From Verrucomicrobiota bacterium (GTDB lineage: Bacteria > Verrucomicrobiota > Verrucomicrobiia > Chthoniobacterales > Terrimicrobiaceae): a DNA stretch of 64,000 nt. Both the position numbers and the translations under genes were made by a program. This document shows positions 44,858-53,504 of the stretch, piece after piece. The stretch is taken from contig JAPLTF010000032.1 in the NCBI GenBank assembly GCA_026398275.1, forward strand, positions 166,731 through 230,730. Reading direction: 5' to 3'. Position 1 is the stretch's first letter. The number at the start of each line of letters is the position of its first letter. Below the pieces are notes generated by a model. It made no database searches. It was not told the origin of the DNA and worked only from the letters and a program-made list of their open reading frames with translations.

Positions 44858-45570
44858 AGCTTTCTCATCGAAGTTCGCAACCCCTGTTTCAGAAAGGATC
44901 CGACAACTTGGCCCAGCCTGGACACAGCAGGCAATGATCGGCACCGGGCAGTCTCGATCGCACGAATTCGGTAGCTGTCAGCAAGCGAGGGATGCAGATA
45001 AAAGGCGTCCAATTCGGGCTGCTCTGCCACGAGCAGATAGCCTTCTCTTTTCAGCGCCGCCCGAAGCCCTTCACCGGGCCGCTCGATCGTTGCGGCAAGG
45101 AACCTGTGCGTTCGGAAGGGAAACGTCGAAAGGATGTCCTCCTCAGCCCCCTCGACATCAATGGTCAGGTAATGGATCGTCTCGGGCACCTTTTCTTGAA
45201 CGAGGACCTCGTGGAGCGTCCTCGCCTCAAACTCCAGCACCTGTTCCCCGGGATTCAACGGCGCCGTCGCTCCGATCATCCCCCCGAAGAACGTGCTGCG
45301 CCCGGCAAATCGGACTTTTCCCGGCTTGCCGGCGAGGCAGGCGTTCAGCATTTTACACCTCCGGTTGGCCTGCAGGTCCCTGAACGATGCGGGATCGGCT
45401 TCGATGCACAACCCCTGCCAGGACAGGTGCTTTTCGAGAGCGTAGGTATTGCTCAATTCGATTCCTCCCGCTGCTCCGATATCGAGAAAATACCCCCCCG
45501 TCATCCAATCGAAGACATCTCGCATGACCCAGAGGTCCTGGCCTGCCTGGCTGTAGAGACTTCTAATCAT
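44854..45570 (-). CDS. FkbM-family methyltransferase
   Basis: 238 residues. YFLDIGAAGGIELSNTYALE, GLCIEADPASFRDLQANRRC and HYLTIDVEGAEEDILSTFPF are the three FkbM motifs in order. The start MIRSLYSQAGQDLWV is the usual opening of this subgroup. It follows the aminotransferase gene by 36 bases and is coupled by GTGA to the next methyltransferase. Confidence 0.87.
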   Translation of the reverse strand: MIRSLYSQAGQDLWVMRDVFDWMTGGYFLDIGAAGGIELSNTYALEKHLSWQGLCIEADPASFRDLQANRRCKMLNACLAGKPGKVRFAGRSTFFGGMIGATAPLNPGEQVLEFEARTLHEVLVQEKVPETIHYLTIDVEGAEEDILSTFPFRTHRFLAATIERPGEGLRAALKREGYLLVAEQPELDAFYLHPSLADSYRIRAIETARCRSLPAVSRLGQVVGSFLKQGLRTSMRKL

Positions 45571-45606
45571 CGCTTGGGTAGTTGTTGAGGAATCGGAGGG
45601 GGCTTG

Positions 45607-46737
45607 TCACGTATTTCTTCCGGTGAGGGATTTGCAGTTCTGGCGGATGACTCCGCATATCCTCCGGATGCACTTTTTGCTGACCGCCTGCCCTGTCGGC
45701 AGGACAACCACCCTCGCCGCGACGACTTCAGTCACGGGAAGCTCATGGGAGTTGCGGTAGGGTGCCATGCGGTGGCACCCGGGCCAGAAATATTTTCGCG
45801 CAATGATCCCCTCTTCATGGAGAGCCTGCACCACCTCATCCCGGGATTTTGAACATACGTCCGGCTCCACCTCCAGGACCACATACTGAAAATTGTTGCG
45901 CTCAGTCAGATCATAAGGGAGCACGGAAACCCCGCCGACCCCGCCGAGCCCTTCGCAATAGAGATCGTAATTGCGACGGTTGATGGCAATGATTTCCTCG
46001 ATCGACTCCAGATTAGAAATGCCCATCGCGGCACAAACCTCATTCATCTTGGCATTGATGCCCAGGGCCTCGACACGGTCGTAGTCCGTGAATCCGAAAT
46101 TGCGAATCAGGCGCAGCTTTTCGGCAAGTTTCGGGTCGTTGGTTGTCACGGCCCCTCCCTCCAAGGAGTTGATAAACTTCGTCGCGTGGAAGCTGAAAAC
46201 CTCACAGGAGCCAAACCCGCCAACCGGACGCCCGAGATGAGTGCACCCAAATGCGTGGGCCGCATCATACAAGACCTTCAAACCATGGGCCTGTGCAAGG
46301 GCTTCGATCGCCTCGGTCTCGCATGGCCTGCCCCAGAGGTGGACTCCCAGGATGGCGCTGGTTTTTGAGGTGATGGCCCTCGCCGCCGCTTCCGGGCTCA
46401 GATTGTGCGTCGTCGGGTTGATTTCAGCAAACGTGGGCTTAAGGCCCTGCCATTGGAGGGCGTGGGCCGTTGCGATGAATGTGTAGCTGGGCAGGATGAC
46501 CTCGCCTGTCAATTCCAGCGCTTGGACGGCGATTTGGATCCCGGCAGTCGCATTGCACACCGCGATGCAGTGCTCGGTACCGGTGATCTCAGAAATGCGC
46601 TTTTCAAACTCGATCACATACCTGCCATTGTTCGAAAGCCAGCGGCTGGAAAGAATGTCCCGGACCCTTCCCAGGAACCGCTTTTGGTTCCCGATGTTCG
46701 GGCTGCCAACAACAATGGATTTTGGTTTCATGGTCAT
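45607..46737 (-). CDS. DegT/DnrJ/EryC1 aminotransferase
   Basis: 376 residues. The PLP lysine is Lys187 in FSFHATKFINSLEGGAV, with VLYDAAHAFG upstream. The enzyme should transfer an amino group to a keto-sugar nucleotide, giving an amino-deoxysugar. It is the natural partner of the sugar dehydratases such a locus needs, though the only one here is the 2,3-dehydratase at 31584. It overlaps the upstream GT2 stop by ATGA. Confidence 0.88.
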   Translation of the reverse strand: MTMKPKSIVVGSPNIGNQKRFLGRVRDILSSRWLSNNGRYVIEFEKRISEITGTEHCIAVCNATAGIQIAVQALELTGEVILPSYTFIATAHALQWQGLKPTFAEINPTTHNLSPEAAARAITSKTSAILGVHLWGRPCETEAIEALAQAHGLKVLYDAAHAFGCTHLGRPVGGFGSCEVFSFHATKFINSLEGGAVTTNDPKLAEKLRLIRNFGFTDYDRVEALGINAKMNEVCAAMGISNLESIEEIIAINRRNYDLYCEGLGGVGGVSVLPYDLTERNNFQYVVLEVEPDVCSKSRDEVVQALHEEGIIARKYFWPGCHRMAPYRNSHELPVTEVVAARVVVLPTGQAVSKKCIRRICGVIRQNCKSLTGRNT

Positions 46738-47786
46738 GGCCGGAACGCCCTGGAGAAGTTGCGGAGACTTTCACGGATCAAATCACGCGCCTTGAAAAGG
46801 ACGGGGCAATCGCTGCGGAAAAGCCATGAGAGCCAAAGTGTCAAGCTGCGGGGCAAAAGGAGTCCCGGCACGAGGGTCAAAGCCGCAAACCAACCCGCCC
46901 ATCCGCTGCCCTTCTCGATGAAATGATTCCACCAGGCAACATCCAACTGGCGGATCACATGAGCAAAGAGCCTCGGATGCCGGTGCCTCAACGCATCATC
47001 CCTGTAAAGAGAGATCAGCCTCCGCACACCGCACCGCTGCATTTCATCGACCGTCAGGGTTGACCACGTCCCGCCCGTGTGCTGGCGATAAGCACTGCCG
47101 TCGAAATCCAGAAATCCCAAAGTGCCGGAATCGGTGAGCATCACGTCGGTGGTAAAATCGGTCGGGGATTCGAGAAAGTAGCGGGGGAATGGAAACTTGA
47201 GCGCGGATCTCCGAAAAACGAGAGCCGCCGTGGGATAGCCCGAAAGAAGGGTAAAGATGCACTCGGACTGGTCATAAAACTCCTGATATTCCAATTTATC
47301 CCAGACAAAGGGGATCCGGTTTCTCTGTGCATCAACCGCATGCCCACGGTGAAAGACCCCAACGCATTCCGGGTGGCATTCCAGAAAATCCACCTGCCTC
47401 TGGAGTTTGTCTTCCCGCGTCCAGTAATCGTCCGCCTCACAGAGCGCAATGTATTTCCCGCGGGCATGGGCATAAGGCGGTTGGTCAATATTCCGCCCAT
47501 TCTGAAAGAGATTTTCGGGCTGGATGATATTGCGGAAGACCTGCGGGTATTTTGCCTCGTAGAGACGGGCGATATCCCCGGTTCTATCGGTGGATGCGTC
47601 GTCGTGGATGATGATCTCCACTGGGAAGGTCGTCTCCTGTGCCAGAAAGCTGTCGACACCTTGTGTAAGATAGGCTTCGTGGTTGTATGACCAGCAGACT
47701 ATACTGACCATGGGGATCGTATCTGCGGGCCAGGCGGCATCGGCCACAGACCTTTTCGGGACTGCCTCTTCGGGGGCTATTCTCAT
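46734..47786 (-). CDS. Glycosyltransferase family 2
   Basis: 350 residues. MVSIVCWSYNHEAYLTQGV, IIHDDASTDRTGDIA and YIALCEADDYWTREDKLQRQ are strong GT2 motifs (ADD as DxD). The C-terminal part is amphipathic with LFRSDCPVLF and may touch the membrane. It lies 59 bases after the stop of the truncated methyltransferase. Confidence 0.87.
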   Translation of the reverse strand: MRIAPEEAVPKRSVADAAWPADTIPMVSIVCWSYNHEAYLTQGVDSFLAQETTFPVEIIIHDDASTDRTGDIARLYEAKYPQVFRNIIQPENLFQNGRNIDQPPYAHARGKYIALCEADDYWTREDKLQRQVDFLECHPECVGVFHRGHAVDAQRNRIPFVWDKLEYQEFYDQSECIFTLLSGYPTAALVFRRSALKFPFPRYFLESPTDFTTDVMLTDSGTLGFLDFDGSAYRQHTGGTWSTLTVDEMQRCGVRRLISLYRDDALRHRHPRLFAHVIRQLDVAWWNHFIEKGSGWAGWFAALTLVPGLLLPRSLTLWLSWLFRSDCPVLFKARDLIRESLRNFSRAFRP

Positions 47787-47845
47787 GCTGTTTCAGCGAG
47801 GCGGAACTTGGTGTCCGTAATTTCCAACCGGGTGCCGCCCGGGTC

Positions 47846-48166
47846 TCATTTCCGGGCGATCAGCAGATCCATCCGGCAGTTCGCAAGTTCATCAGGCTGC
47901 GAATGGATTGAAATGGTGAGCCCGAGCCCTTCGGCGAACTCCCTCACTTCCTGGGGGCTCCACCAGCGCGCCAGCCCGTCGTTGTTGTTCATTGGAGATT
48001 TCTGGTTCTCACAATACCGGGCAAACCGTTCGTGCGTGTTGTAAAAACGCAACATCCAATCCTTGTTGGGGACATCGGTGAAAAGGGCGAGAAATCCCGG
48101 CTCCTGGTTGTGAGCCATGATGTTGGCAAGGATCGACCGGCCTTCCGGATCAAAATTGCTTTTTTC
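47846..48166 (-). pseudogene. C-terminal remnant of a SAM methyltransferase
   Basis: An open frame of about 100 residues with no proper start: NFDPEGRSILANIMAHNQEP leads into WMLRFYNTHERFARYC and WWSPQEVREFAEGLGL, which look like the end of a class I methyltransferase. A TGA lies at 48167-48169, in the AT-rich sequence. The GC content drops right here. The 15-codon stub at 51821-51868 is likely the other end of the same gene. Confidence 0.65.
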
Positions 48167-48184
48167 TCAAGGTTAAACATGCTT

Positions 48185-48418
48185 TTAATCGAACTTCTCG
48201 ATACCGATTTTGGTAATCAGATCTTCAAAAGTCTCGATTGTTGCCAGATCCTTGGCTGTTAAAGTAACGCCAAAAGTTTCATCGACAAGAGTCATCAATT
48301 CTAACGCATTCCATGAATCCCATTCTTCCAACGATTTTAGTTCAGTTTCAATAGTCAAATTCTTGTTGGCTATTTGCAGCCTTTCTGCAAACAAAATCAA
48401 AAAATTACTTTTAGTCAT
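48185..48418 (-). CDS. Acyl carrier protein
   Basis: 77 residues, acidic. The phosphopantetheine serine is Ser35 in EEWDSWNALELM, replacing the usual DSL with DSW. The pattern of helices (LTIETELKSL, then VDETFGVTLTAKD) fits an ACP. It lies five bases after the KAS III gene in AT-rich DNA (a sampled 60-base line, 48421-48480, is about 37% GC against about 63% at 55801-55860). It probably carries the acyl group made by the two neighbouring enzymes. Confidence 0.85.
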   Translation of the reverse strand: MTKSNFLILFAERLQIANKNLTIETELKSLEEWDSWNALELMTLVDETFGVTLTAKDLATIETFEDLITKIGIEKFD

Positions 48419-48423
48419 AATAT

Positions 48424-49407
48424 TTAGTTTATTGTTATAATAGTTGCACCCCATGACAAGCCTACTCCAAATCCAACCAGCATTACTCGTGATCCTTTTG
48501 TAACCCGGTTTTGGGCGATAGCATTTTTTAATGCAATTGGAATCGTTGCAGACACTGTATTTCCTGTGACAGCCAGATCGATACAGAATTTCTCTGAAGG
48601 AATCTGGCTTTTTGTACGCAGGTAATTCAACATATATTCATTTGCCTGGTGAAATATAAAGAAATCAATTTCATTTAATGATAATTGATTCCTTTCGGCT
48701 GTTTCCCTGACAAGGTTGGGTATAGTGTTTATCGTGAATGCATAAATAGCAGGGCCGTTCATATACAAATGGTCGTTGGATGTTATATTGCCATTTGCGT
48801 AGTCATATTCATCAGCAACTGCAGGTGGCCTGTTTCGTTGCCCGCCATTTTTAATAATTAACTCCTCAAATCCTTTTCCATCTGTACCTAATACAAATTC
48901 GCCGATAGTTAAACTATCGCTGCTTATAAGTGTTGCTGCTGCAGCATCCCCAAAAATGGCCCGGTTGACTTTGTCTTTTGGATGTAAATGTTTGCTGTAT
49001 GTTTCGGATACTATAAATAGTATATTCGTTGCAACTTTGCTTGCCAGCAATCCTTTTGCTAATGCCAATCCATAAATGTATCCAGAACATCCCAGGTTGA
49101 AATCCAGAGCTCCGCATGTGGTGCTCAAACCTAACCGATCCTGAAGGATACAGGCTGAGGTAGGTAATAAATAATCGGGGCTTTGTGTGCATAATAAGAC
49201 AAAATCAATTTTCACTTTATCAATTTTCCCGAAAAGCATCAAGGATGCTCTCTCTGCCATGTCTAATGCAGTTTCGCCTTCACTAGAAATGTGCCTGGCA
49301 CTTATTCCGATTTTTTTTCCAAAGCCGATGTAATCCCAATCCGGAAATTCCTGACCTAATTCAGTATTAGTTACTTTTCTAGCAGGCAAATAATATTCTA
49401 TGTCCAT
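48424..49407 (-). CDS. 3-oxoacyl-ACP synthase III family protein
   Basis: 327 residues. The thiolase-fold triad is intact: Cys107 in NLGCSGYIYG, His253 in FIFHQANEYM, Asn283 in VTGNTVSATIP. KAS III condenses an acyl-CoA with malonyl-ACP. Beside an ACP and a MaoC hydratase it looks like part of a small pathway that makes a short hydroxyacyl or acyl group for the glycan. The codon use is AT-rich, unlike the rest of the locus. Confidence 0.88.
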   Translation of the reverse strand: MDIEYYLPARKVTNTELGQEFPDWDYIGFGKKIGISARHISSEGETALDMAERASLMLFGKIDKVKIDFVLLCTQSPDYLLPTSACILQDRLGLSTTCGALDFNLGCSGYIYGLALAKGLLASKVATNILFIVSETYSKHLHPKDKVNRAIFGDAAAATLISSDSLTIGEFVLGTDGKGFEELIIKNGGQRNRPPAVADEYDYANGNITSNDHLYMNGPAIYAFTINTIPNLVRETAERNQLSLNEIDFFIFHQANEYMLNYLRTKSQIPSEKFCIDLAVTGNTVSATIPIALKNAIAQNRVTKGSRVMLVGFGVGLSWGATIITIN

Positions 49408-49471
49408 TTTGGTAGATAGAAAATATGATTCGATTTAACTAGCATTGGACAATTTAACAGTTTTTTGATTT

Positions 49472-49870
49472 TTAATTGCTGGGTGGAATTATCATTGCCT
49501 CTCCTTTAACAACTATTTGGTTATTCTGATTGCGACATTCGGTTTTCAACCTGATCCAATTGTTCAACTTAATTTCCATTACTTCAATTCGCACTGTAAC
49601 TTGATCCTCGATAAATACAGGATTTGTAAATCTCATGGTCTGGGAAAGATAAATTGTGCCGATTCCGGGGAAATCATTACCAAGTACTGATGATATTAAC
49701 CCCCCAGCTAACATACCAGGAGCTATTCTTTTTGTAAAAACTGTTGTTTTAGCGTATTCTTCATTAAGATGAACGGGATTATTATCTCCGGTAACCCTTG
49801 CGAATTCTTTAACCATTGAATCAGTTATTTGGAATTCTCTCTTAAAACACTCACCTTTCGTTAAATTCAT
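49472..49870 (-). CDS. MaoC-family (R)-hydratase
   Basis: 132 residues. FARVTGDNNPVHLNEEYA is the hydratase-2 motif with catalytic Asp and His, and RIAPGMLAGGLISSV follows. Members add water to trans-2-enoyl thioesters, giving (R)-3-hydroxyacyl groups. Its start codon is immediately downstream of a broken transposase reading frame, whose TGA overlaps the ATG. Confidence 0.83.
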   Translation of the reverse strand: MNLTKGECFKREFQITDSMVKEFARVTGDNNPVHLNEEYAKTTVFTKRIAPGMLAGGLISSVLGNDFPGIGTIYLSQTMRFTNPVFIEDQVTVRIEVMEIKLNNWIRLKTECRNQNNQIVVKGEAMIIPPSN

Positions 49871-49894
49871 GATCTCAATAGTTTCTTTTTTAAT

Positions 49895-50209
49895 GCCGAG
49901 AAGCTGTCCAAGGGTGTCAACCGCTGCATGAACTTTAGACCTTTTTTGCGCTTGCAGCCATCGTAACCCGCGCGGCGTTCACTCTCCGGGGACGATTGAA
50001 TGGTGCGTCCATCGAAAATCGCCGCCGATGGGCGGCCGTCCTTATCAGCTACCAGTCGCATCACTTTGCGCAGGTCATGCGCCATCGTCTCAAAGCAACC
50101 TGCCTTTGATCCATCGCTGAGTCTGCTGCCGGACCGTGTACCACGGAGCCGGATCATTGGGAATCATACGCCATGGACAACCCGCTCTCACCATGTAGCG
50201 CAGAGCCAT
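49895..50209 (-). pseudogene. IS5-family transposase fragment, frameshifted
   Basis: Translating in three frames gives RYMVRAGCPWRMIPND and WYTVRQQTQRWIK, then KAGCFETMAHDLRKVMRL and AAIFDGRTIQSSPESERRAG, then HAAVDTLGQLLG, in the order found in IS5-type DDE transposases. An extra base near 50103 and a missing one near 49938 break the frame. Both ends stop abruptly against AT-rich sequence, and no terminal inverted repeats remain. Confidence 0.75.
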
Positions 50210-51178
50210 TTATTTAAACCTATCGAGATCTCGCTCTTTCTTCATATCCTTCAGCATATCAACGTATTTATACTGTGGCTCGTATCCCAGTTCCTTTTTC
50301 GCTTCGTCGATGCACATGATATATTGAGGCGCATTTCTCATTTCTGGAGAAAAATGAATTCTGGATTTTGTTCCTTCTCCGAAAACCTCAATCATACCCG
50401 TGATTTGTTCTAATAGAGATATGCCTACACCAGTTCCAACATTATAAAAGCCGTACTCTCGGTCTGCAAAACAAGCCTTGTAGAACATCTGGCATAAATC
50501 TTTTACATATACCATATCCTTCTTTCTGTTCGGGTCACCCCATACATGAATGTCTTTGCCGCTTGTCGCCTGATCAATCAGTATACGCCAGGCCATTCTT
50601 ATTGCCTCTCCATTCTCACAATAGATGTCTGTATCCCAGTTATATATTGTTGGCAGCCTGAAAAGAAAAGTCTTCATCTTGAATATGGCATGATAGCACT
50701 TGATGAGTTCAACCGATGTATTCATTGTGGCTATATACACCGATTTATTATCTGCATAGTCTTGAATTGGAGGCAGGTCAACTTTTAGCAACGGATCGTT
50801 TTCCGCATTGTGTAGGATGTCGCCAAACGTATGAGCGAAAAGAAGTCTGTCGATATTGTTTGATTTGCAAAATTCCAAAACATTGTATGTCCCACAAATA
50901 TTTGTATCTATGTATTGTTTAGGATCATACCCAACCATGCGTGCCGGCATTATTGTCGCAAGGTCAATAACAGCATAGATATCTTCTGGCAATTGCTCGA
51001 ATGATGTTTTCTTACTTACATCCAAATGGAAGTAATCTGATCTTTGTTTAACAAAATCACACTTCCTTAAATCTCCAGTTATTAAGGCGACGTCGCATTC
51101 GTGTCTTCTGTCATAGAAATAGTCTACAAGATATCTTCCTATAGCACCGCTCGCTCCTAATATTAATATTTTCTTCAC
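50210..51178 (-). CDS. NAD-dependent epimerase/dehydratase-like (extended SDR) protein
   Basis: 322 residues. The nucleotide-binding motif GASGAIG (8-14) is clear, as are RLPTIYN and the C-terminal YKYVDMLKDM. The catalytic YxxxK is altered: Tyr148 is followed four residues later by Met152 (YIATM). The Ser/Thr step also looks changed (FAHTFGDIL). It may be an inactive or mechanistically different sugar-nucleotide enzyme. GTG start at 51178, ten bases after the acetyltransferase. AT-rich. Confidence 0.75.
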   Translation of the reverse strand: MKKILILGASGAIGRYLVDYFYDRRHECDVALITGDLRKCDFVKQRSDYFHLDVSKKTSFEQLPEDIYAVIDLATIMPARMVGYDPKQYIDTNICGTYNVLEFCKSNNIDRLLFAHTFGDILHNAENDPLLKVDLPPIQDYADNKSVYIATMNTSVELIKCYHAIFKMKTFLFRLPTIYNWDTDIYCENGEAIRMAWRILIDQATSGKDIHVWGDPNRKKDMVYVKDLCQMFYKACFADREYGFYNVGTGVGISLLEQITGMIEVFGEGTKSRIHFSPEMRNAPQYIMCIDEAKKELGYEPQYKYVDMLKDMKKERDLDRFK

Positions 51179-51187
51179 TGCTCTATA

Positions 51188-51781
51188 TTATAAATGATTA
51201 TTCCAATTCACTTCTTTTATTTTTTCCTGACGCTCAGGCGTTGGTTTCTGACGTTCCCCAATCTTTCTGCAAGGCGCCCCGAGATATATGCCCCATGGTT
51301 CGATATCTTTACTAACTAAAGCATTTGCACCGACAATTGCTCCCTCGCCAATGGTAACACCCGGCAAAACAGTAACATTCGCACCCAAATACGCATCGTC
51401 CTTAATAACAATATCGCCATAGCGTATTGCTCCACAACCTTCCGGGAGGTGCTCTACGGAATAAAACCCGTTTAGTTCGTAGGTCGATGTTAATAATTTT
51501 GATCCAGGACCTAAAAATACTCTGTCGCCAATACAAGTTTTTGCTCCACCTTCAATTATGCAATGCCAGGCAATCGTGCTAAATTTTCCAATTTTCAACG
51601 ATTCACCGGCATCAATGAAGGCAAAGTCCATAATTTGACAATTATTGTCAAGTTCCGCTGAACCCGGATGTATCATTTTACACATCGGGTAAAGACGCAC
51701 ACTTTCACCAATATATTTGACCTGATTTCGAAGGTTTTCACCCATGAGGTGGATCCCTTCTATTTTGAATGTTTCTTCCAT
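51188..51781 (-). CDS. Hexapeptide-repeat acetyltransferase
   Basis: 197 residues. A beta-helix domain (IDAGESLKIGKFSTIAWHCI, IGDRVFLGPGSKLL) ends with LGANVTVLPGVTIGEGAIVG and VSKDIEPWGIYLGAPCRKIG. This is the WbbJ/CysE-type fold that transfers acetyl or similar groups from acyl-CoA to sugars. It is the first gene of the AT-rich cassette in the direction of transcription. The frame opens at a TTG (51799), but ATG 51781 is more likely. Confidence 0.82.
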   Translation of the reverse strand: MEETFKIEGIHLMGENLRNQVKYIGESVRLYPMCKMIHPGSAELDNNCQIMDFAFIDAGESLKIGKFSTIAWHCIIEGGAKTCIGDRVFLGPGSKLLTSTYELNGFYSVEHLPEGCGAIRYGDIVIKDDAYLGANVTVLPGVTIGEGAIVGANALVSKDIEPWGIYLGAPCRKIGERQKPTPERQEKIKEVNWNNHL

Positions 51782-51820
51782 AACTATTTCTAAATTCAAT
51801 TATTGCCGCCCGGAGGAATT

Positions 51821-51868
51821 TTACCACGTAGTAGGTTTGCCAAACAGCTCTCCCTCCGGAATTTTCAT
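51821..51868 (-). pseudogene. 15-codon 5' stub of an interrupted gene
   Basis: ATG at 51868 overlaps the FkbM stop as ATGA, exactly as intact genes of this operon do, and the next codons (MKIPEGELFGKPTTW) are followed by TAA. The high-GC sequence ends a few bases later. It is best read as the start of a resident gene cut by the AT-rich cassette. Confidence 0.55.
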
Positions 51869-52785
51869 TTCAAACCCGGATTCACCCAGGATTGCACGCC
51901 ATCGTGAAATTCAAACTTTCCGTATGGCGTGTCCGAAAGGCTGTTTGTAGGGTAGTCGAATACTTTCTCCCAACCGTGTTTCTCAAACAAAATACGAAGG
52001 CCGCTTTCGATATCGCGACCGTGGGTGCCAATGTGAATACGGCGAACCTTGGTGTTAAGAATGTCGATTGCCGACTGGAGGACTGCCAACTCCGCACCTT
52101 GGATGTCGAGGTCTAGCAAGTCCACGTGGTCCACGCCGGAAAGAAGGGCGGAGAGCGATATCGTAGCCACCTTCTGCGGCCGCGGCTCCCCCAGCAGCCG
52201 CTTGACCAGCCGCTGAGCCGTCGCCCGAACCCCCTGCCAGCGATGCGTGATGATTGTCGGGACGGTGACCGCAGGCCGCAGGGATGCCCCATAAGTGCTT
52301 CTCGGGTCGCCCACTTGAAACCAGGCCTTCTCCGGGGCACCCTCCGGAACGATGGCCGCGCGGACAAACTTGTGAGGGGCGGGGTCGATGCCGTTATCTC
52401 GGAAGTGCTGCGATATCCAGGTGAATCTTGTGGGCTCTGCTTCGACTGCGATGAGAAGGCACGGCGGGCCGTCAATCTGCCGCAGAGCCACGGCAGCGGC
52501 AACCAGCCATGGCCCGTAGCCCGCTCCGAGTTCCACCATGACAAATTTTTCCCGCGCCTCATCCACGGCGCAAAGAACGTCAATCCACTCAAAATAGTTG
52601 TCGTCAAATGGAGGTTCCGCCGCCGGGGTGAAACACTTGATCTTCCACTTTGACATATCCATGAAAGACGGGTCGGTCCGGATGCCCATCCCGTCCACAT
52701 ACCATCCGGTTGGTTGCTCGCGCAGCGCAAATTGAAAACGCCGGAAAACGGGATGGGGTTCGGGGAGCTCTGATGCTGCACTCAT
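51865..52785 (-). CDS. FkbM-family methyltransferase
   Basis: 306 residues. FVMVELGAGYGPWLVAAAVA is motif I, LIAVEAEPTRFTWISQHF motif II, and VDLLDLDIQGAELAVLQSAI the FkbM core. It overlaps the WbqC stop by ATGA, and its own stop overlaps the truncated gene stub. Likely an O-methylating enzyme for the glycan. Confidence 0.85.
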   Translation of the reverse strand: MSAASELPEPHPVFRRFQFALREQPTGWYVDGMGIRTDPSFMDMSKWKIKCFTPAAEPPFDDNYFEWIDVLCAVDEAREKFVMVELGAGYGPWLVAAAVALRQIDGPPCLLIAVEAEPTRFTWISQHFRDNGIDPAPHKFVRAAIVPEGAPEKAWFQVGDPRSTYGASLRPAVTVPTIITHRWQGVRATAQRLVKRLLGEPRPQKVATISLSALLSGVDHVDLLDLDIQGAELAVLQSAIDILNTKVRRIHIGTHGRDIESGLRILFEKHGWEKVFDYPTNSLSDTPYGKFEFHDGVQSWVNPGLK

Positions 52786-53486
52786 TCGGATATGCGTGCT
52801 TGCGGCATGGCGGAGATCAGGGACTCGATCGGATTTCTCATGAGAAGATCGAGAATGGAAACGTGCAGGGGATTTTCCAATCCTGACTGGATATTTCCGG
52901 CGGGAATCTCCGGCTCGATAAAGCGGAGGCTTATCCCTTCAGATTTGAAGTCCTCGCTCCGGTAAAGTTTTCTCCCGCCCGGCAGGTTGATATAGGTATT
53001 CGCGCCGAGTTCTTTGCAGATTTGAATGACCCTTGCCTGGCCTTTCGCCTCCCCATTTTCATAAATGCCACTGGTTGGTATGATCTGCGTTTCCAATCCG
53101 AGACGCCGACAGATCTCCACAATCGTTATCCGCAGAAAATCCGGCAAGCTGCCGGTCGCGCGGTCGATCATCTCATGGAACAGCAGCGTCGTCCCCTCCG
53201 CCATCGGTGCTTTCCGATACGCCTGCTCCACCATGCGCTTGAGCTTTTTTTTCCATCCATTATCCGGGGCGATCATGAGGGCTCTGATCAAGCCATTCGA
53301 ACTGGCCGAGGAGAGCGGAATGGTCATCCAGTGCGGGCGCCCATCCAGGGTGATCGTGTTGCGGTTGATCCACCCCTGCTTGATATAGCTCACATCGTCC
53401 AGGATCACGAACCGGTCCACTGCCGCCACCAACTGGTAATAGCCGATATACGGCAGGAAATACGGCTGCATGATCGCAACTTTCAT
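52782..53486 (-). CDS. WbqC-family protein
   Basis: 234 residues. KVAIMQPYFLPYIGYYQLV, RFVILDDVSYIKQGWINRN and TYINLPGGRKLY are characteristic of WbqC-like proteins, which occur in O-antigen loci and are thought to be involved in amino-sugar or acyl-sugar assembly; the reaction is unproven. The length fits the family (about 230). It overlaps the methyltransferase gene by ATGA. Confidence 0.88.
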   Translation of the reverse strand: MKVAIMQPYFLPYIGYYQLVAAVDRFVILDDVSYIKQGWINRNTITLDGRPHWMTIPLSSASSNGLIRALMIAPDNGWKKKLKRMVEQAYRKAPMAEGTTLLFHEMIDRATGSLPDFLRITIVEICRRLGLETQIIPTSGIYENGEAKGQARVIQICKELGANTYINLPGGRKLYRSEDFKSEGISLRFIEPEIPAGNIQSGLENPLHVSILDLLMRNPIESLISAMPQARISE

Positions 53487-53504
53487 GGTCGTGGCCTGCG
53501 AGGC

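Noticed and set aside
47989..48180. Open frame starting MFNLEKK just after the ACP gene
   Set aside because: Only the first few codons belong to the AT-rich operon. The rest is the methyltransferase remnant in the wrong frame, so it is a junction artefact.
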